Both the position numbers and the translations under genes were made by a program. The notes below the pieces were generated by a model that was given only the letters and a program-made list of their open reading frames with translations, ran no database searches and was not told where the DNA came from. This document shows positions 5,807 to 13,705 of a stretch of 16,754 bases of DNA, piece by piece (position 1 is the first letter of the stretch; every line of letters begins with the position of its first letter). Source of the DNA: JAVBOD01 sp031551045 (lineage in GTDB: Bacteria; Bacteroidota; Bacteroidia; Bacteroidales; UBA932); NCBI GenBank assembly GCA_031551045.1, contig JAVBOD010000029.1, positions 1 to 16,754 of the forward strand, read 5' to 3'.

Positions 5807-6880
5807 TTAGCTCTCTATTATCTGTTTCAACGACCTAATAAGAACATCTGCATGTTGATAGATATCATCAAGTTTCTCAATATCTATTCGTATGTCTTTT
5901 TTATCTTCCCCTTGAACAGTGATAAATTTCTTACGGTTATTAAAGTAAAATCTACAAATTGATTTACGGACGCTTCCGTCTACTGTGACATTGAAATAAC
6001 TTTGTGTGTCTTTAAATGTAATTCTATTTACATCTACAATTTGCCGAAGAATAGATTTTACAATCATAAATCCCTCCATTTCTTCAACTGTTGTCACAAT
6101 CTTTTCTTCATTATTTTCAAGCTCTATTTTATTAGCATTTGTAGCCTCTACTTCTTTTGCTTTTTCTACACTATTATTAAGAGCTGCTTTAATTCTTTCT
6201 GTGATAATATCATTTATATAAGAAGAAACGGAGCGTTTTACTAAAGTAGTGAACTGCTCTAATACTTTAGCCGTAATCATTCCGTCATACACTTGTCGAG
6301 CTAACAATTTAGTAAAGTCCGGAGTCGGATTAGAAAATTCTTCATTTATAACCCGTTTTAGCTCATTTGTATATTTAAGTTCGCTCGCTGAACTCAGAAT
6401 ATTTTCAACATCGAAATAGGATTTATGAAATTTTTTCAATTCTTCGATATGAGCATCTTTCAAATCAAGAATATTGATCTCCAAGAACGGTTTTTCATCC
6501 ATCTTATTGGGCGTTTCCAAATCTGTATAAAAACGATAAAGTACGCCATTCGTTAGTAAACCAAATTTAGCCGGCGACACATGAAAATATCGCAGCAATT
6601 GATTATCATGCAACGTTAAATCTTGTCCCCAATGTTTACATTCCACAAGTATCATAGGAACTCCATCTTTCATAATTGCATAATCAATTTTTTCACCTTT
6701 TTTTGTTCCAATATCACATGCAAATTCAGGGATAACTTCTAAAGGATTGAAAACATCATATCCAAGCGTTTGTATAAATGGCATAATGAAAGCATTTTTC
6801 GTAGCTTCTTCTGTACCAATATTATCTTTCAACTTTTCAACTCTATCAGATAGTTGCTTGATTTGGTCTTTAAAATCCAT
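5807..6880 (-). CDS. Solo HsdR-N-type PD-(D/E)XK nuclease
   Basis: A 357-residue protein whose first 160 residues match the HSDR_N nuclease domain of type I restriction enzymes. Visible catalytic residues are D66 (EKIDYAI), E80 and K82 (LVECKHW), with a following QxxxY motif (Q94-LLR-Y98), as in RecB-like PD-(D/E)XK nucleases. The middle (about 165-250) looks helical and charged; the C-terminal 90 residues look like a mixed alpha/beta domain (SICRFYFNNRKKF). There is no helicase/translocase domain and no hsdM or hsdS nearby, so it is not a type I restriction subunit in the classical sense. Similar stand-alone proteins are frequent in Bacteroidota; a role in defence or repair is inference. It is AT-rich and sits beside a transposase, which suggests acquisition. 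A TAATTTTG -7 box precedes it. Confidence 0.8.
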   Translation of the reverse strand: MDFKDQIKQLSDRVEKLKDNIGTEEATKNAFIMPFIQTLGYDVFNPLEVIPEFACDIGTKKGEKIDYAIMKDGVPMILVECKHWGQDLTLHDNQLLRYFHVSPAKFGLLTNGVLYRFYTDLETPNKMDEKPFLEINILDLKDAHIEELKKFHKSYFDVENILSSASELKYTNELKRVINEEFSNPTPDFTKLLARQVYDGMITAKVLEQFTTLVKRSVSSYINDIITERIKAALNNSVEKAKEVEATNANKIELENNEEKIVTTVEEMEGFMIVKSILRQIVDVNRITFKDTQSYFNVTVDGSVRKSICRFYFNNRKKFITVQGEDKKDIRIDIEKLDDIYQHADVLIRSLKQIIES

Positions 6881-6909
6881 AAATGTGATTTTTATTTGGT
6901 TATTAACTG

Positions 6910-6917
6910 CAAAATTA
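6910..6917 (-). promoter_or_regulatory. -7 box for the solo nuclease gene
   Basis: TAATTTTG on the minus strand fits TAnnTTTG exactly and lies 30 nt before the nuclease start codon. I do not see a convincing TTTG at the -33 position. Confidence 0.45.
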
Positions 6918-7095
6918 ATGTTTTTTTAAACATATAAATAATTTTCGAAGAAAAACACAATATTTCACCGTCTATATATTTGCAATAAAAACCAAGCTAT
7001 AAATCAATTTTTACGTACTTAATACATTTACTGCATCTATTAAAACAATTAACCATTCATTCAAAGTTTCTCCACAAATTCTACCTTAATTTATT
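6918..7095. other. AT-rich divergent intergenic region
   Basis: The 241-bp gap between the nuclease (minus) and the TonB receptor (plus) is AT-rich. Apart from the two -7 boxes at its edges I see no gene, repeat or RNA structure. Confidence 0.5.
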
Positions 7096-7103
7096 TATCT
7101 TTG
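7096..7103 (+). promoter_or_regulatory. -7 box for the TonB-dependent receptor gene
   Basis: TATCTTTG is an exact TAnnTTTG match, 18 nt before the chosen ATG, predicting a 5' leader of only about 12 nt. No clear -33 TTTG is visible at the expected distance. Confidence 0.55.
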
Positions 7104-7121
7104 TCATCCAGACATTCCACG

Positions 7122-9449
7122 ATGCGTAGATTTATTTGCTCATTCCTCTTGCTGCTGTGTGCCGCCGCCGTCTCCGGACAAACGGGGAAGAGCACGCTCA
7201 GCGGGTATGTGCGCGAGAAAGGTTCGGGCGAATTATTGCCGGGTGTCACGGTATTCTTTCCGGAATTACAAGCTTCTGCTATCAGTAACAACTATGGCTT
7301 TTATTCCATTACCGTTCCGGCGGGTACGTATCGTGTTATTTTTTCTTTTGTGGGTTACCAATCTTTTGACGAGAGGACTGATTTATCGGCTAACCGGCAA
7401 TTAGATGTGGAACTGGACGGTGTAATTGAGCTCGACGAAGTGGTCATTGTGACCGACAGGGTGCGGCGTGCCACGGAAAGTGCGCAAATGAGTACCATTA
7501 ATATTCCCATTTCGCAACTCCGCAACATTCCTTCGTTGTTAGGCGAAAAAGATGTGCTTAAAGCTTTGCAACTGCTCCCCGGCGTACAATCGGGGCAAGA
7601 AGGAAGCACGGGTTTATATGTACGCGGCGGCGGCCCCGACCAAAATCTCATCATTCTCGACGACGCGCCGGTATATAATGCCAATCATCTGTTCGGCTTC
7701 TTCTCCATATTCAACAGCGCTGCGCTCAAAAGCGTGGAACTTACCAAAGGTGGTTTTCCGGCACGTTTCGGCGGACGGCTTTCGAGCGTGGTTGAAATGA
7801 CGATGAAAGACGGGAATAAAGAAAAATTCGGCGGTGAGTTTTCCCTTGGTTTGCTTTCGGCCAACCTGTCGCTCGAAGGGCCTATCGTGAAAAACAAGTG
7901 CTCGTTTTTGGTGTCGGCACGCCGCACATACCTTGACTTTATCATCAAACCGTTTATGGAAGACGATGTGGATGCGGGTTATTATTTCTATGACCTCAAC
8001 GCGAAGGTGAATTACGATTTCGGGCGCAAGAACAAATTGTATCTGAGCGGATATTTCGGGCGCGACAAGTTTTATATCAACGATACCGACACCGACTACA
8101 AATCGAACGGAGGACTTTACTGGCAAAATGCCACCGGCACCTTGCGATGGAACCACTTATTCAATGACCAATGGTTTGCCAACACGTCGCTTATCTACAG
8201 CAATTACAGCTTGCACGTGACGGAACACGACCGTTATGAGGGTGATGAGTTCAGCCTTGATTATTCATCGGGCATCCGCGATTTTTCGCTGAAATACGAT
8301 ATGGAGTTTCACCCATCGCCTTTCTATACCTTGCGTACGGGTTTTCTAGGCATGCAACATTTGTTTACGCCCAGCGCCATGGTACGTTTCAACACGCAAC
8401 AACCGGAGACCAACTACAACAGCCGGAAGCAGCATACGTCGTACGAAAGCGGCGTGTATGCCGAAAATATTTTCAATTTCCGTTCGCGTGCACAAGTCAA
8501 CGCAGGCCTCCGCTTCAGTCATTTTTATGCCGACGGCCAACACTATTGTTATTTGGAGCCGCGCATTTCGGCCAATTACAAAATAGCGGCGCACACATCA
8601 ATCAAAGCGGCTTACGCCGAAATGAGCCAGTATATTCATTTATTGTCGAGCACCGGCATCGGATTGCCTACTGACTTGTGGGTGCCTTCGACCAATGAAG
8701 TGCGCCCGCAACGTTCGCGTCAAGTGTCGGCAGGCATTGCACATGAACTTTCGAAAACAGCTATTCTGATTTCGCTCGAAAGTTATTACAAACAAATGAA
8801 AAGTATTATCGGCTACCTGCCCGGCGCTTCGTTTGTGATTATCGACGACCCGATGAGCAGCCGTAATTTTTCATGGGAAGATAATATCACTGCCGGACAA
8901 GGAAAAAGTTACGGCGTAGAGTTATTACTGCAAAAGCAGAAAGGGCGCTTCAACGGATGGATTGGTTACACCCTCTCGTGGACGCGCCTGCAATTCGACG
9001 ACATCAATTTCGGGGAATGGTTCTGGGCACGCTACGATCGCCGCCACGATATTTCGCTGGTGGGCATTTACGAATTGTCGAGAGGCATTACATTGTCCGG
9101 AACATGGGTATATGGCACCGGCAATGCGATTACCATGCCACAGGGAGCGTTTGTTCTCGACCCGTCAAAACCCTTTCCAAACGCCAACGCCACGGATTCC
9201 TATATTGATTACGGAGATTACAACGGTTTGCGCATGAGGGACTATCATCGATTAGACCTCGGGATTCAATTTCACAAACACCGGAAAAATTATACCCGCA
9301 CGTGGGAAATCGGCATTTACAATGTGTATAACCGTAAAAATCCGTTTTATTATGAAACAAAACAGGACGATCAAAGCGGCGTTACGAAGTTGTATCAATA
9401 TTCGATATTTCCGATGGTACCGTCGATTTCATTTCAGATAAAATTTTAA
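7122..9449 (+). CDS. TonB-dependent receptor with carboxypeptidase-like N-terminal domain
   Basis: A 775-residue outer-membrane receptor. Residues 1-19 are a signal peptide (MRRFICSFLLLLCAAAVSG). About 22-108 form a carboxypeptidase-regulatory-like beta domain (LSGYVREKGSGELLPGVTV, with YGFYSITVPAGTYRV). The plug domain follows at about 125-230, with LRNIPSLLGEKDVLKALQ, LPGVQSGQEGSTGLYVRGG and GRLSSVVEMTMKDG, and the rest is a beta-barrel ending in SISFQIKF, a typical C-terminal aromatic. The ATG at 7122 is preferred to the one at 7101 because it starts the signal peptide directly and sits downstream of the -7 box. It imports a ligand across the outer membrane using TonB energy. The DUF4249 lipoprotein downstream is a frequent partner for this receptor type. 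It is not flanked by SusD or glycan enzymes, so the substrate is unknown. Confidence 0.93.
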   Translation: MRRFICSFLLLLCAAAVSGQTGKSTLSGYVREKGSGELLPGVTVFFPELQASAISNNYGFYSITVPAGTYRVIFSFVGYQSFDERTDLSANRQLDVELDGVIELDEVVIVTDRVRRATESAQMSTINIPISQLRNIPSLLGEKDVLKALQLLPGVQSGQEGSTGLYVRGGGPDQNLIILDDAPVYNANHLFGFFSIFNSAALKSVELTKGGFPARFGGRLSSVVEMTMKDGNKEKFGGEFSLGLLSANLSLEGPIVKNKCSFLVSARRTYLDFIIKPFMEDDVDAGYYFYDLNAKVNYDFGRKNKLYLSGYFGRDKFYINDTDTDYKSNGGLYWQNATGTLRWNHLFNDQWFANTSLIYSNYSLHVTEHDRYEGDEFSLDYSSGIRDFSLKYDMEFHPSPFYTLRTGFLGMQHLFTPSAMVRFNTQQPETNYNSRKQHTSYESGVYAENIFNFRSRAQVNAGLRFSHFYADGQHYCYLEPRISANYKIAAHTSIKAAYAEMSQYIHLLSSTGIGLPTDLWVPSTNEVRPQRSRQVSAGIAHELSKTAILISLESYYKQMKSIIGYLPGASFVIIDDPMSSRNFSWEDNITAGQGKSYGVELLLQKQKGRFNGWIGYTLSWTRLQFDDINFGEWFWARYDRRHDISLVGIYELSRGITLSGTWVYGTGNAITMPQGAFVLDPSKPFPNANATDSYIDYGDYNGLRMRDYHRLDLGIQFHKHRKNYTRTWEIGIYNVYNRKNPFYYETKQDDQSGVTKLYQYSIFPMVPSISFQIKF

Positions 9450-9492
9450 GGCTGAAGAATGCAAACAATAATATATAGAAATGCTAATGTCT

Positions 9493-9540
9493 TTTTAACC
9501 GCGAAGAACGCAAAGAAGTCGCAACGGCCGCAAATTCCGT
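9493..9540 (+). repeat. Intergenic repeat, AACCGCGAAGAACGCAAAG type
   Basis: Starts TTTTAACCGCGAA and continues with G/C/A-rich units to GGCCGCAAA. A diverged copy follows the DUF4249 gene at 10498-10540, and an inverted partial copy lies at 1241-1268. It occupies most of the 136-bp gap between the receptor and DUF4249 genes. Confidence 0.6.
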
Positions 9541-9585
9541 TATTATGAGTTCCACGAAGTTAAATCAACGCATCCACAAATAACA

Positions 9586-10464
9586 ATGAAAAAACGCCAC
9601 CTACTTCTATTCTTTTTCATCGCACTTTTCGCAGGTATTTCCTGCGATAGCATGCGTACCGAACTGGAGCCGGAAAATACCAACCCTCGTTTGGTGGTAC
9701 AGGCAGTATGGTCGCAAGAGGATGACTTTTACCAGGTAATGGTGCGCAAGTCGCAACCGTTGTGGACAAAGCCTATAGGCGAAGATTACTACATGGTAAA
9801 AAATGCCACGATTCGTTTAAAAGAAGGGAGCCGTGAAATCATCATTCCCTGGAGCGACGGTTCTTATGGTGGCCCTGCGTGGGGATATCTTATTCCATCG
9901 TCTTTCTTTCCCTTAGCTTCGGGGCAAACGGTGACGCTGGATGTTTCGACGACGGATGGTTATCATGTAACTTCCACTTGCATCGTCCCACCTCCCGTAA
10001 CCAACAATGTGAGCCCGACCGGCATCTACACCGCAAAAGCTACCGGCGGCTACGAATATACGTTTTTTGTCGATTACGAAATTACCGATATTCCCGGAGT
10101 CGCGAATTATTATGAAACGGCTTGTGAGGCCACCTTTAAAAATCAACAAGGGTATTTTTTACAGATGGAGATGGCCGGAAAAACCGGTATTTTCAGCGAT
10201 AAACAACACGATGGCGGGCATTATATATTCACCGCCGAAGGAAATTATACCGACCGTGCGCCCGACGACTCGGTACATATTCATGTGGTGAATATCAGCG
10301 AAGCGATGTTCCATTTCGGACGCTCGACCAACACGGCACAAAACAGCATTGAATTTTTCTCGGAGCCCACGCCCATTTATACAAATATTCAAGGCGGATT
10401 GGGTATCTTCAGTATTTACACTTCGCGCCGCTATTCGTTCCCGATTGGCGATTATTTGAAATAG
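9586..10464 (+). CDS. DUF4249 family lipoprotein, TonB receptor partner
   Basis: A 292-residue predicted lipoprotein. The N-terminus is a lipoprotein signal (KKRHLLLFFFIALFAGISC, C20 as the lipidated cysteine). The mature part starts with ELEPENTNPRLVVQAVWSQEDDFYQVMVRKSQPL, typical of the DUF4249 family, and is rich in beta strands. Its length is within the family's usual range. DUF4249 genes usually sit directly downstream of a TonB-dependent receptor in Bacteroidota, as here, and the protein probably sits in the outer membrane as an accessory to the receptor; the biochemical function of the family is not known to me. It is separated from the receptor by 136 bp containing a repeat but is probably co-transcribed. 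Confidence 0.85.
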   Translation: MKKRHLLLFFFIALFAGISCDSMRTELEPENTNPRLVVQAVWSQEDDFYQVMVRKSQPLWTKPIGEDYYMVKNATIRLKEGSREIIIPWSDGSYGGPAWGYLIPSSFFPLASGQTVTLDVSTTDGYHVTSTCIVPPPVTNNVSPTGIYTAKATGGYEYTFFVDYEITDIPGVANYYETACEATFKNQQGYFLQMEMAGKTGIFSDKQHDGGHYIFTAEGNYTDRAPDDSVHIHVVNISEAMFHFGRSTNTAQNSIEFFSEPTPIYTNIQGGLGIFSIYTSRRYSFPIGDYLK

Positions 10465-10497
10465 CATGCGGCATTAAGAAACGTGTGTTTAAAGGCG

Positions 10498-10540
10498 TTT
10501 TAACCGCGAAAAAATACAAGAAAGCGCAAAGGCCGCTAAG
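10498..10540 (+). repeat. Intergenic repeat, second copy of the AACCGCGAA type
   Basis: Begins TTTTAACCGCGAA as at 9493 and ends with GCGCAAAGGCCGC. It lies in the convergent gap behind the DUF4249 gene and provides the left arm of a hairpin at 10522-10570. Confidence 0.6.
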
Positions 10541-10570
10541 TTTAAAACTTTGCAACCATCCTTTGCGCTT
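10522..10570. terminator. Long-loop hairpin between convergent genes
   Basis: AAGCGCAAAGG (10522-10532) is perfectly complementary to CCTTTGCGCTT (10560-10570), an 11-bp stem with a 27-nt loop. It lies between the DUF4249 gene and the convergent thioredoxin-like gene. There is no T-tract on either side, so its role as a terminator is a guess from position. Confidence 0.35.
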
Positions 10571-10587
10571 GAATATCCATTAGCAGC

Positions 10588-11742
10588 CTATTTGCACAAC
10601 TTCGCCAATTGCGCATCCAGTTCTTTCAAAGTAGGATTTTTGGCTACAATATCGCCTTTTTGATTGATGAGAAATGAAGCAGGAACCGCCGTTACATTAT
10701 AGGTTCTTACCGCCGGAGAAGCCGTCCCTAAACCGTCGCAGACACTTATCCACGGAATGGCTTGTGTAGCCACCGTACGCGCCCATGCCGGTTTATCGAT
10801 ATCGCCGGCTATTTGATATATCTCAAATCCTTTCGCGTGATATTTATTGTACACTTCTTCCATATCTTTATTGGCAATACGTTGCTGAGGGTCGCTCGAC
10901 AACCAGAAATGCAGCAACAACACTTTCCCTTCCAACGATGAAAGTTTCACGGGATGGGCGTTTACATCCGGCAACTCAATTTCCGGAAAATTAAGCGCCG
11001 CCGCATTTTGCATTTTCGTTTCCAACTCCACCATATTCCTTCTGCGGTCATATTCTTCTTTCAGCGCCAATACATATTCCGAATGAGGATACACGGTTTG
11101 CAACGAGTCATAAATCGCTTTGAAATACACAAAGTCGTTCTTATCGGCATATACCGAAAGGCCATTGGGAAATTTTTGGTACAAAGCCGGAATGGTTGCT
11201 AACGACTTCGTGTGTGACATTATAAATTTCAACGAAGCGCGTTTATGTTTTACATATACATTCCCCAATTCGTAATTTATCTTTTTATATATTTCCTGAT
11301 AATCCGCCAAGCCCTCGTGTGCTTTCAATACAGCCAACAACGAATCGAAACGATGTGACGATACTATCATCAAATCATTCATTTCCTGCAACAGAAGCGA
11401 ACCTTCGGAACCCTCTACCATTGTTTTCCCGGAATTTTTATTCGATTCGAAACCGATCGTTCCGGGCTGCTCCACCAATAATGTAGCGGCCTGCAAGCTA
11501 TCGACCGTGACCGATAAAAAGAACGGTTCGAACGTTTTTCCTTTTTGTTTGACTTTGTAGGTAAAACATCCCTTTTCATTGGCCCGTAACGTGTCGAGCA
11601 TCCGCTGGTCGAAAGCGCCGATACGTGTCAGCGTAATTTTTGCATTGGGAGCTCCGCTAATGCAGCCGTTAATTTTTACGGAGGGGCCGCTGCAAGCTAA
11701 GCCTAAAGAGGCAATAGCGCACAAGAAAAATAGTTTTTTCAT
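10588..11742 (-). CDS. DUF4369/TlpA-like thioredoxin-fold lipoprotein lacking CxxC
   Basis: A 384-residue lipoprotein (signal MKKLFFLCAIASLGLAC, C17 lipidated). Residues about 20-110 resemble the DUF4369 domain (INGCISGAPNAKITL), then a helical linker, then a thioredoxin/AhpC-like domain from about 252 to 384 (FPEIELPDVNAHPVKLSSLEGKVLLLHFW). The place where TlpA proteins carry WCxxC reads HFWLSSDPQQ (residues 278-287), so both redox cysteines are missing, while the cis-proline region VPASFLI (P354) is intact. The family normally reduces disulfides in the cell envelope; this copy cannot do so by the usual dithiol chemistry and may be a binding or structural paralogue. It is 20 nt downstream of the HIT gene on the same strand, so probably part of a greA-HIT-tlpA-like transcript. 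Confidence 0.82.
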   Translation of the reverse strand: MKKLFFLCAIASLGLACSGPSVKINGCISGAPNAKITLTRIGAFDQRMLDTLRANEKGCFTYKVKQKGKTFEPFFLSVTVDSLQAATLLVEQPGTIGFESNKNSGKTMVEGSEGSLLLQEMNDLMIVSSHRFDSLLAVLKAHEGLADYQEIYKKINYELGNVYVKHKRASLKFIMSHTKSLATIPALYQKFPNGLSVYADKNDFVYFKAIYDSLQTVYPHSEYVLALKEEYDRRRNMVELETKMQNAAALNFPEIELPDVNAHPVKLSSLEGKVLLLHFWLSSDPQQRIANKDMEEVYNKYHAKGFEIYQIAGDIDKPAWARTVATQAIPWISVCDGLGTASPAVRTYNVTAVPASFLINQKGDIVAKNPTLKELDAQLAKLCK

Positions 11743-11762
11743 CGGTGTATAAAACGGTTTAT

Positions 11763-12158
11763 TTAAATAAATGCAGCCCCGATACGGGAAGCTGTTGCAG
11801 TAAATTCTTCGGGTGTAAATTTGAGTTTCGGTTTACGGAAATCGACATCGGCCTCGCTGTTTATAGGAACCAAATGAATGTGCGCATGCGGCACCTCCAA
11901 GCCCAACACCGCCACACCAATGCGTTTGCAAGGAACGGCTTGCTTTACGGCCGCTGCCACGCGTTGCGCAAACTGCATCATGTCGCCCAAAAGAGCGGGG
12001 GGCAAATCAAACAGATAATCGGTTTCCTGTTTCGGCACCACCAACGTGTGTCCCTGCATCAGCGGATTAATATCTAAAAAAGCGAAAAAACGCTCGTCTT
12101 CCGCAATTTTATAGCAAGGAATTTCGCCCTTAATTATTCTTGTAAAAATACTTGCCAT
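11763..12158 (-). CDS. HIT family (histidine triad) nucleotide hydrolase
   Basis: A 131-residue HIT protein, HinT/PKCI branch. The N-terminal segment is SIFTRIIKGEIPCYKI followed by FLDINPLMQGHTLVVPK, and the triad is PHAHIHLVPI with H91, H93 and H95. These small cytoplasmic dimers hydrolyse AMP-linked substrates such as aminoacyl adenylates and phosphoramidates. Length is close to the family's usual 110-140 residues. The gene follows greA by 72 nt, with a REP-like repeat in the gap, and precedes the thioredoxin-like lipoprotein by 20 nt, all on the minus strand. Confidence 0.93.
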   Translation of the reverse strand: MASIFTRIIKGEIPCYKIAEDERFFAFLDINPLMQGHTLVVPKQETDYLFDLPPALLGDMMQFAQRVAAAVKQAVPCKRIGVAVLGLEVPHAHIHLVPINSEADVDFRKPKLKFTPEEFTATASRIGAAFI

Positions 12159-12189
12159 AACACTATTTTTTATTTCAAGTTTCAGGTTA

Positions 12190-12227
12190 GAGATTGCTTC
12201 GCCCTCGTTCCTCTCCTTCGCAATGAC
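12190..12227. repeat. REP-like repeat, ATTGCTTCG family, second copy
   Basis: GAGATTGCTTCGCC at the left and TTCGCAATGAC at the right match the element at 1188-1233. Here the internal part has diverged (CTCGTTCCTCTCC) and only ATTGC/GCAAT pair. It fills the greA-HIT gap, so the two genes may still be co-transcribed through it. Confidence 0.55.
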
Positions 12228-12230
12228 AGG

Positions 12231-12704
12231 TTAGCGGGAGATGTCAAGAATCTCCAGTTTCATCGTTCCGGCGGGAACTTTTGCCTCCACCACATCGCCC
12301 TTCTTTTTCCCCATGAGCGCCTGCGCAATCAGCGAGCCTACCGAAATTTTTCCTTCTTTGAGGTTGGCTTCGGTATCGGGCACCAAGGTATATTCCATAA
12401 CCGCTTTGGTCGTCACGTTGCGAATTTTTACTTTATTCAGCATTTGTACGATCGATGTATCTATTTTCGACTCGTCGATAATACGCGAATTGGCCACCAG
12501 CGTTTCGAGCTTGGCAATGCGCATTTCCAAAAGGCCTTGCGCTTCTTTGGCGGCATCGTACTCGGCGTTTTCCGACAAATCGCCCTTATCGCGCGCTTCC
12601 GCAATTTGCCGCGAAATTGCCGGACGTTCCACGCTTTTCATCTGATCCAGTTCCGCCCGGAGTTTTTGTAACCCGTCTTCGGTTACATAGTTTATTGATG
12701 CCAT
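12231..12704 (-). CDS. greA: Transcription elongation factor GreA
   Basis: A 157-residue GreA. The N-terminal half (about 1-75) is the coiled-coil finger with the tip signature ARDKGDLSENAEYDAAKEAQ, including the acidic tip residues D42 and E45 that reach into the RNA polymerase channel. The C-terminal half is the FKBP-like domain (SVGSLIAQALMGKKKGDVVEAKVPAGTMKLEIL). GreA rescues backtracked polymerase by stimulating cleavage of the extruded 3' RNA. Length matches the family (about 157-160). It appears to head a minus-strand run with the HIT and thioredoxin-like genes and is insulated from the upstream gene by the terminator at 12765-12796. Confidence 0.97.
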   Translation of the reverse strand: MASINYVTEDGLQKLRAELDQMKSVERPAISRQIAEARDKGDLSENAEYDAAKEAQGLLEMRIAKLETLVANSRIIDESKIDTSIVQMLNKVKIRNVTTKAVMEYTLVPDTEANLKEGKISVGSLIAQALMGKKKGDVVEAKVPAGTMKLEILDISR

Positions 12705-12764
12705 AATACCACTCGTTTTTTTTATTTTTTCTGTAAAATAGTTTTAAACTTAAAAATGAAACAA

Positions 12765-12796
12765 AAGAAGAATCCCGGAAATCCGGAACTCTTCTT
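12765..12796. terminator. Bidirectional terminator upstream of greA
   Basis: AAGAAGAATCCCGGA and TCCGGAACTCTTCTT form a long stem with a 2-4-nt loop, followed by a T-run on the plus strand and TTTTG on the minus strand. On the minus strand it ends the two-gene unit at 12836-13701 before greA. Confidence 0.85.
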
Positions 12797-12835
12797 TTTT
12801 AATAATGCAAAGATAATAATTTTTAAATAAAATTG

Positions 12836-13333
12836 CTAATCGGCAAATTTTGGGCGCAAAATTTCGCTGTAAATCACAGCCTTCCGTAAATCAAACGCCT
12901 CCTCGTCCCAAAACGAGCGTTCTTTTTCAATTTCCTTGAATTCGCCCTTCATCGCTTCCTTGCGCATTTCATCCAGTATTTTCGCCGATTGTAATGTATC
13001 GACTTTTTCCACAGACGGCAAATTGTAGTTAGTATACAATTGCTGTTCCTCCATATTTTCATCGGAAGCAGGGAGATCCAATACCGGCTCTATAATTATT
13101 TCCGGGCGTGCCGGTTGTTCGCGTTCCATCCCTAACATTTCCATCAATATCCGGCGCGGGTCTTGCTCCTCTTCCGCTGTTTCATAAACATAAGGGCTAT
13201 CGACTTCGGGCACAGAAGGCGTTGCCCGGCGCTGGTTCACGGCTTCCTGTTTCTTTTTGTTGGAAGCATTCATCGCTCTTATGATGAGATATCCCGCACC
13301 AATCAATAATGGTAGTAATTCTTCGAAACTCAT
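12836..13333 (-). CDS. Conserved Bacteroidales membrane-anchored hypothetical protein
   Basis: A 165-residue protein without an assigned function. Residues about 5-22 are a single hydrophobic segment (LLPLLIGAGYLIIRAMNA) followed by KKK, so it is probably anchored in the inner membrane with a cytoplasmic tail. The middle is acidic and low in complexity; the C-terminal end FDLRKAVIYSEILRPKF is the compact conserved-looking part and is a tail I recall from Bacteroides hypothetical proteins. Its ATG overlaps the stop of the upstream lipoprotein gene by four bases (ATGA), which indicates translational coupling. A terminator follows. Confidence 0.65.
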   Translation of the reverse strand: MSFEELLPLLIGAGYLIIRAMNASNKKKQEAVNQRRATPSVPEVDSPYVYETAEEEQDPRRILMEMLGMEREQPARPEIIIEPVLDLPASDENMEEQQLYTNYNLPSVEKVDTLQSAKILDEMRKEAMKGEFKEIEKERSFWDEEAFDLRKAVIYSEILRPKFAD

Positions 13334-13701
13334 GATCTTTTAAAATTTTTCCGGCTTTCTTTCCGGTGTTCTTTGAGGCGTTTTTGGGTTTCTTTATTTT
13401 GCATTTTTTCCCTTCGCTTACGCTCTTTTTCAAACTCCTTCGTAATTTCTTTCTGGCGTCGTTCTATATTCTTCTGAGTCTGCCTTTCTTCCTTGGGAAT
13501 AGCTCTTTTTTCTGCCTTGGTCAATTTGCGCGTTTGTACTCCCTCGCTATTTCTATCCCATTGCACCACATTGCGGCGGACACTCGCCCGATTGTTAATT
13601 TTATCGACCCGCCTATCGCCTGTCCCATATTGGTAAGTGGGTGCACACGACACCGCGCACAATAAACTCAAAAAAATTAGTATCTTTGTAAGGCGATTCA
13701 T
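13330..13701 (-). CDS. Small basic lipoprotein with charged coiled-coil tail
   Basis: A 123-residue predicted lipoprotein. The ATG at 13701 gives a clean lipoprotein signal (MNRLTKILIFLSLLCAVSC, C19 lipidated); the longer in-frame extension to 13812 would put non-signal sequence in front and run through the divergent gene. The mature part has CAPTYQYGTGDRRVDK and then a long K/R/E-rich stretch from about residue 63 to the end, likely a coiled coil. I do not recognise a family. The stop overlaps the start of the 165-residue protein gene by four bases. The start codon is only 4 nt from the divergent start at 13706, and a TATATTTG -7 box (13713-13720) lies inside that other gene. Confidence 0.7.
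   Translation of the reverse strand: MNRLTKILIFLSLLCAVSCAPTYQYGTGDRRVDKINNRASVRRNVVQWDRNSEGVQTRKLTKAEKRAIPKEERQTQKNIERRQKEITKEFEKERKRREKMQNKETQKRLKEHRKESRKNFKRS
13681..13688 (+). promoter_or_regulatory. -7 box for the Rieske-like lipoprotein gene, inside the divergent gene
   Basis: TATCTTTG matches TAnnTTTG exactly and ends 17 nt before the ATG at 13706. It is located within the signal-peptide codons of the minus-strand lipoprotein gene (13330-13701). The predicted start is near 13695. No clear -33 TTTG is seen. Confidence 0.55.
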
Positions 13702-13705
13702 AATT

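Noticed and set aside
5807..6880. Complete type I restriction-modification system
   Set aside because: Only the HsdR-like nuclease domain is present; there is no helicase domain and no hsdM or hsdS in the window.
7614..8156. 180-codon open frame on the minus strand inside the receptor gene
   Set aside because: Antisense to the plug and first barrel strands of the TonB receptor; no motifs.
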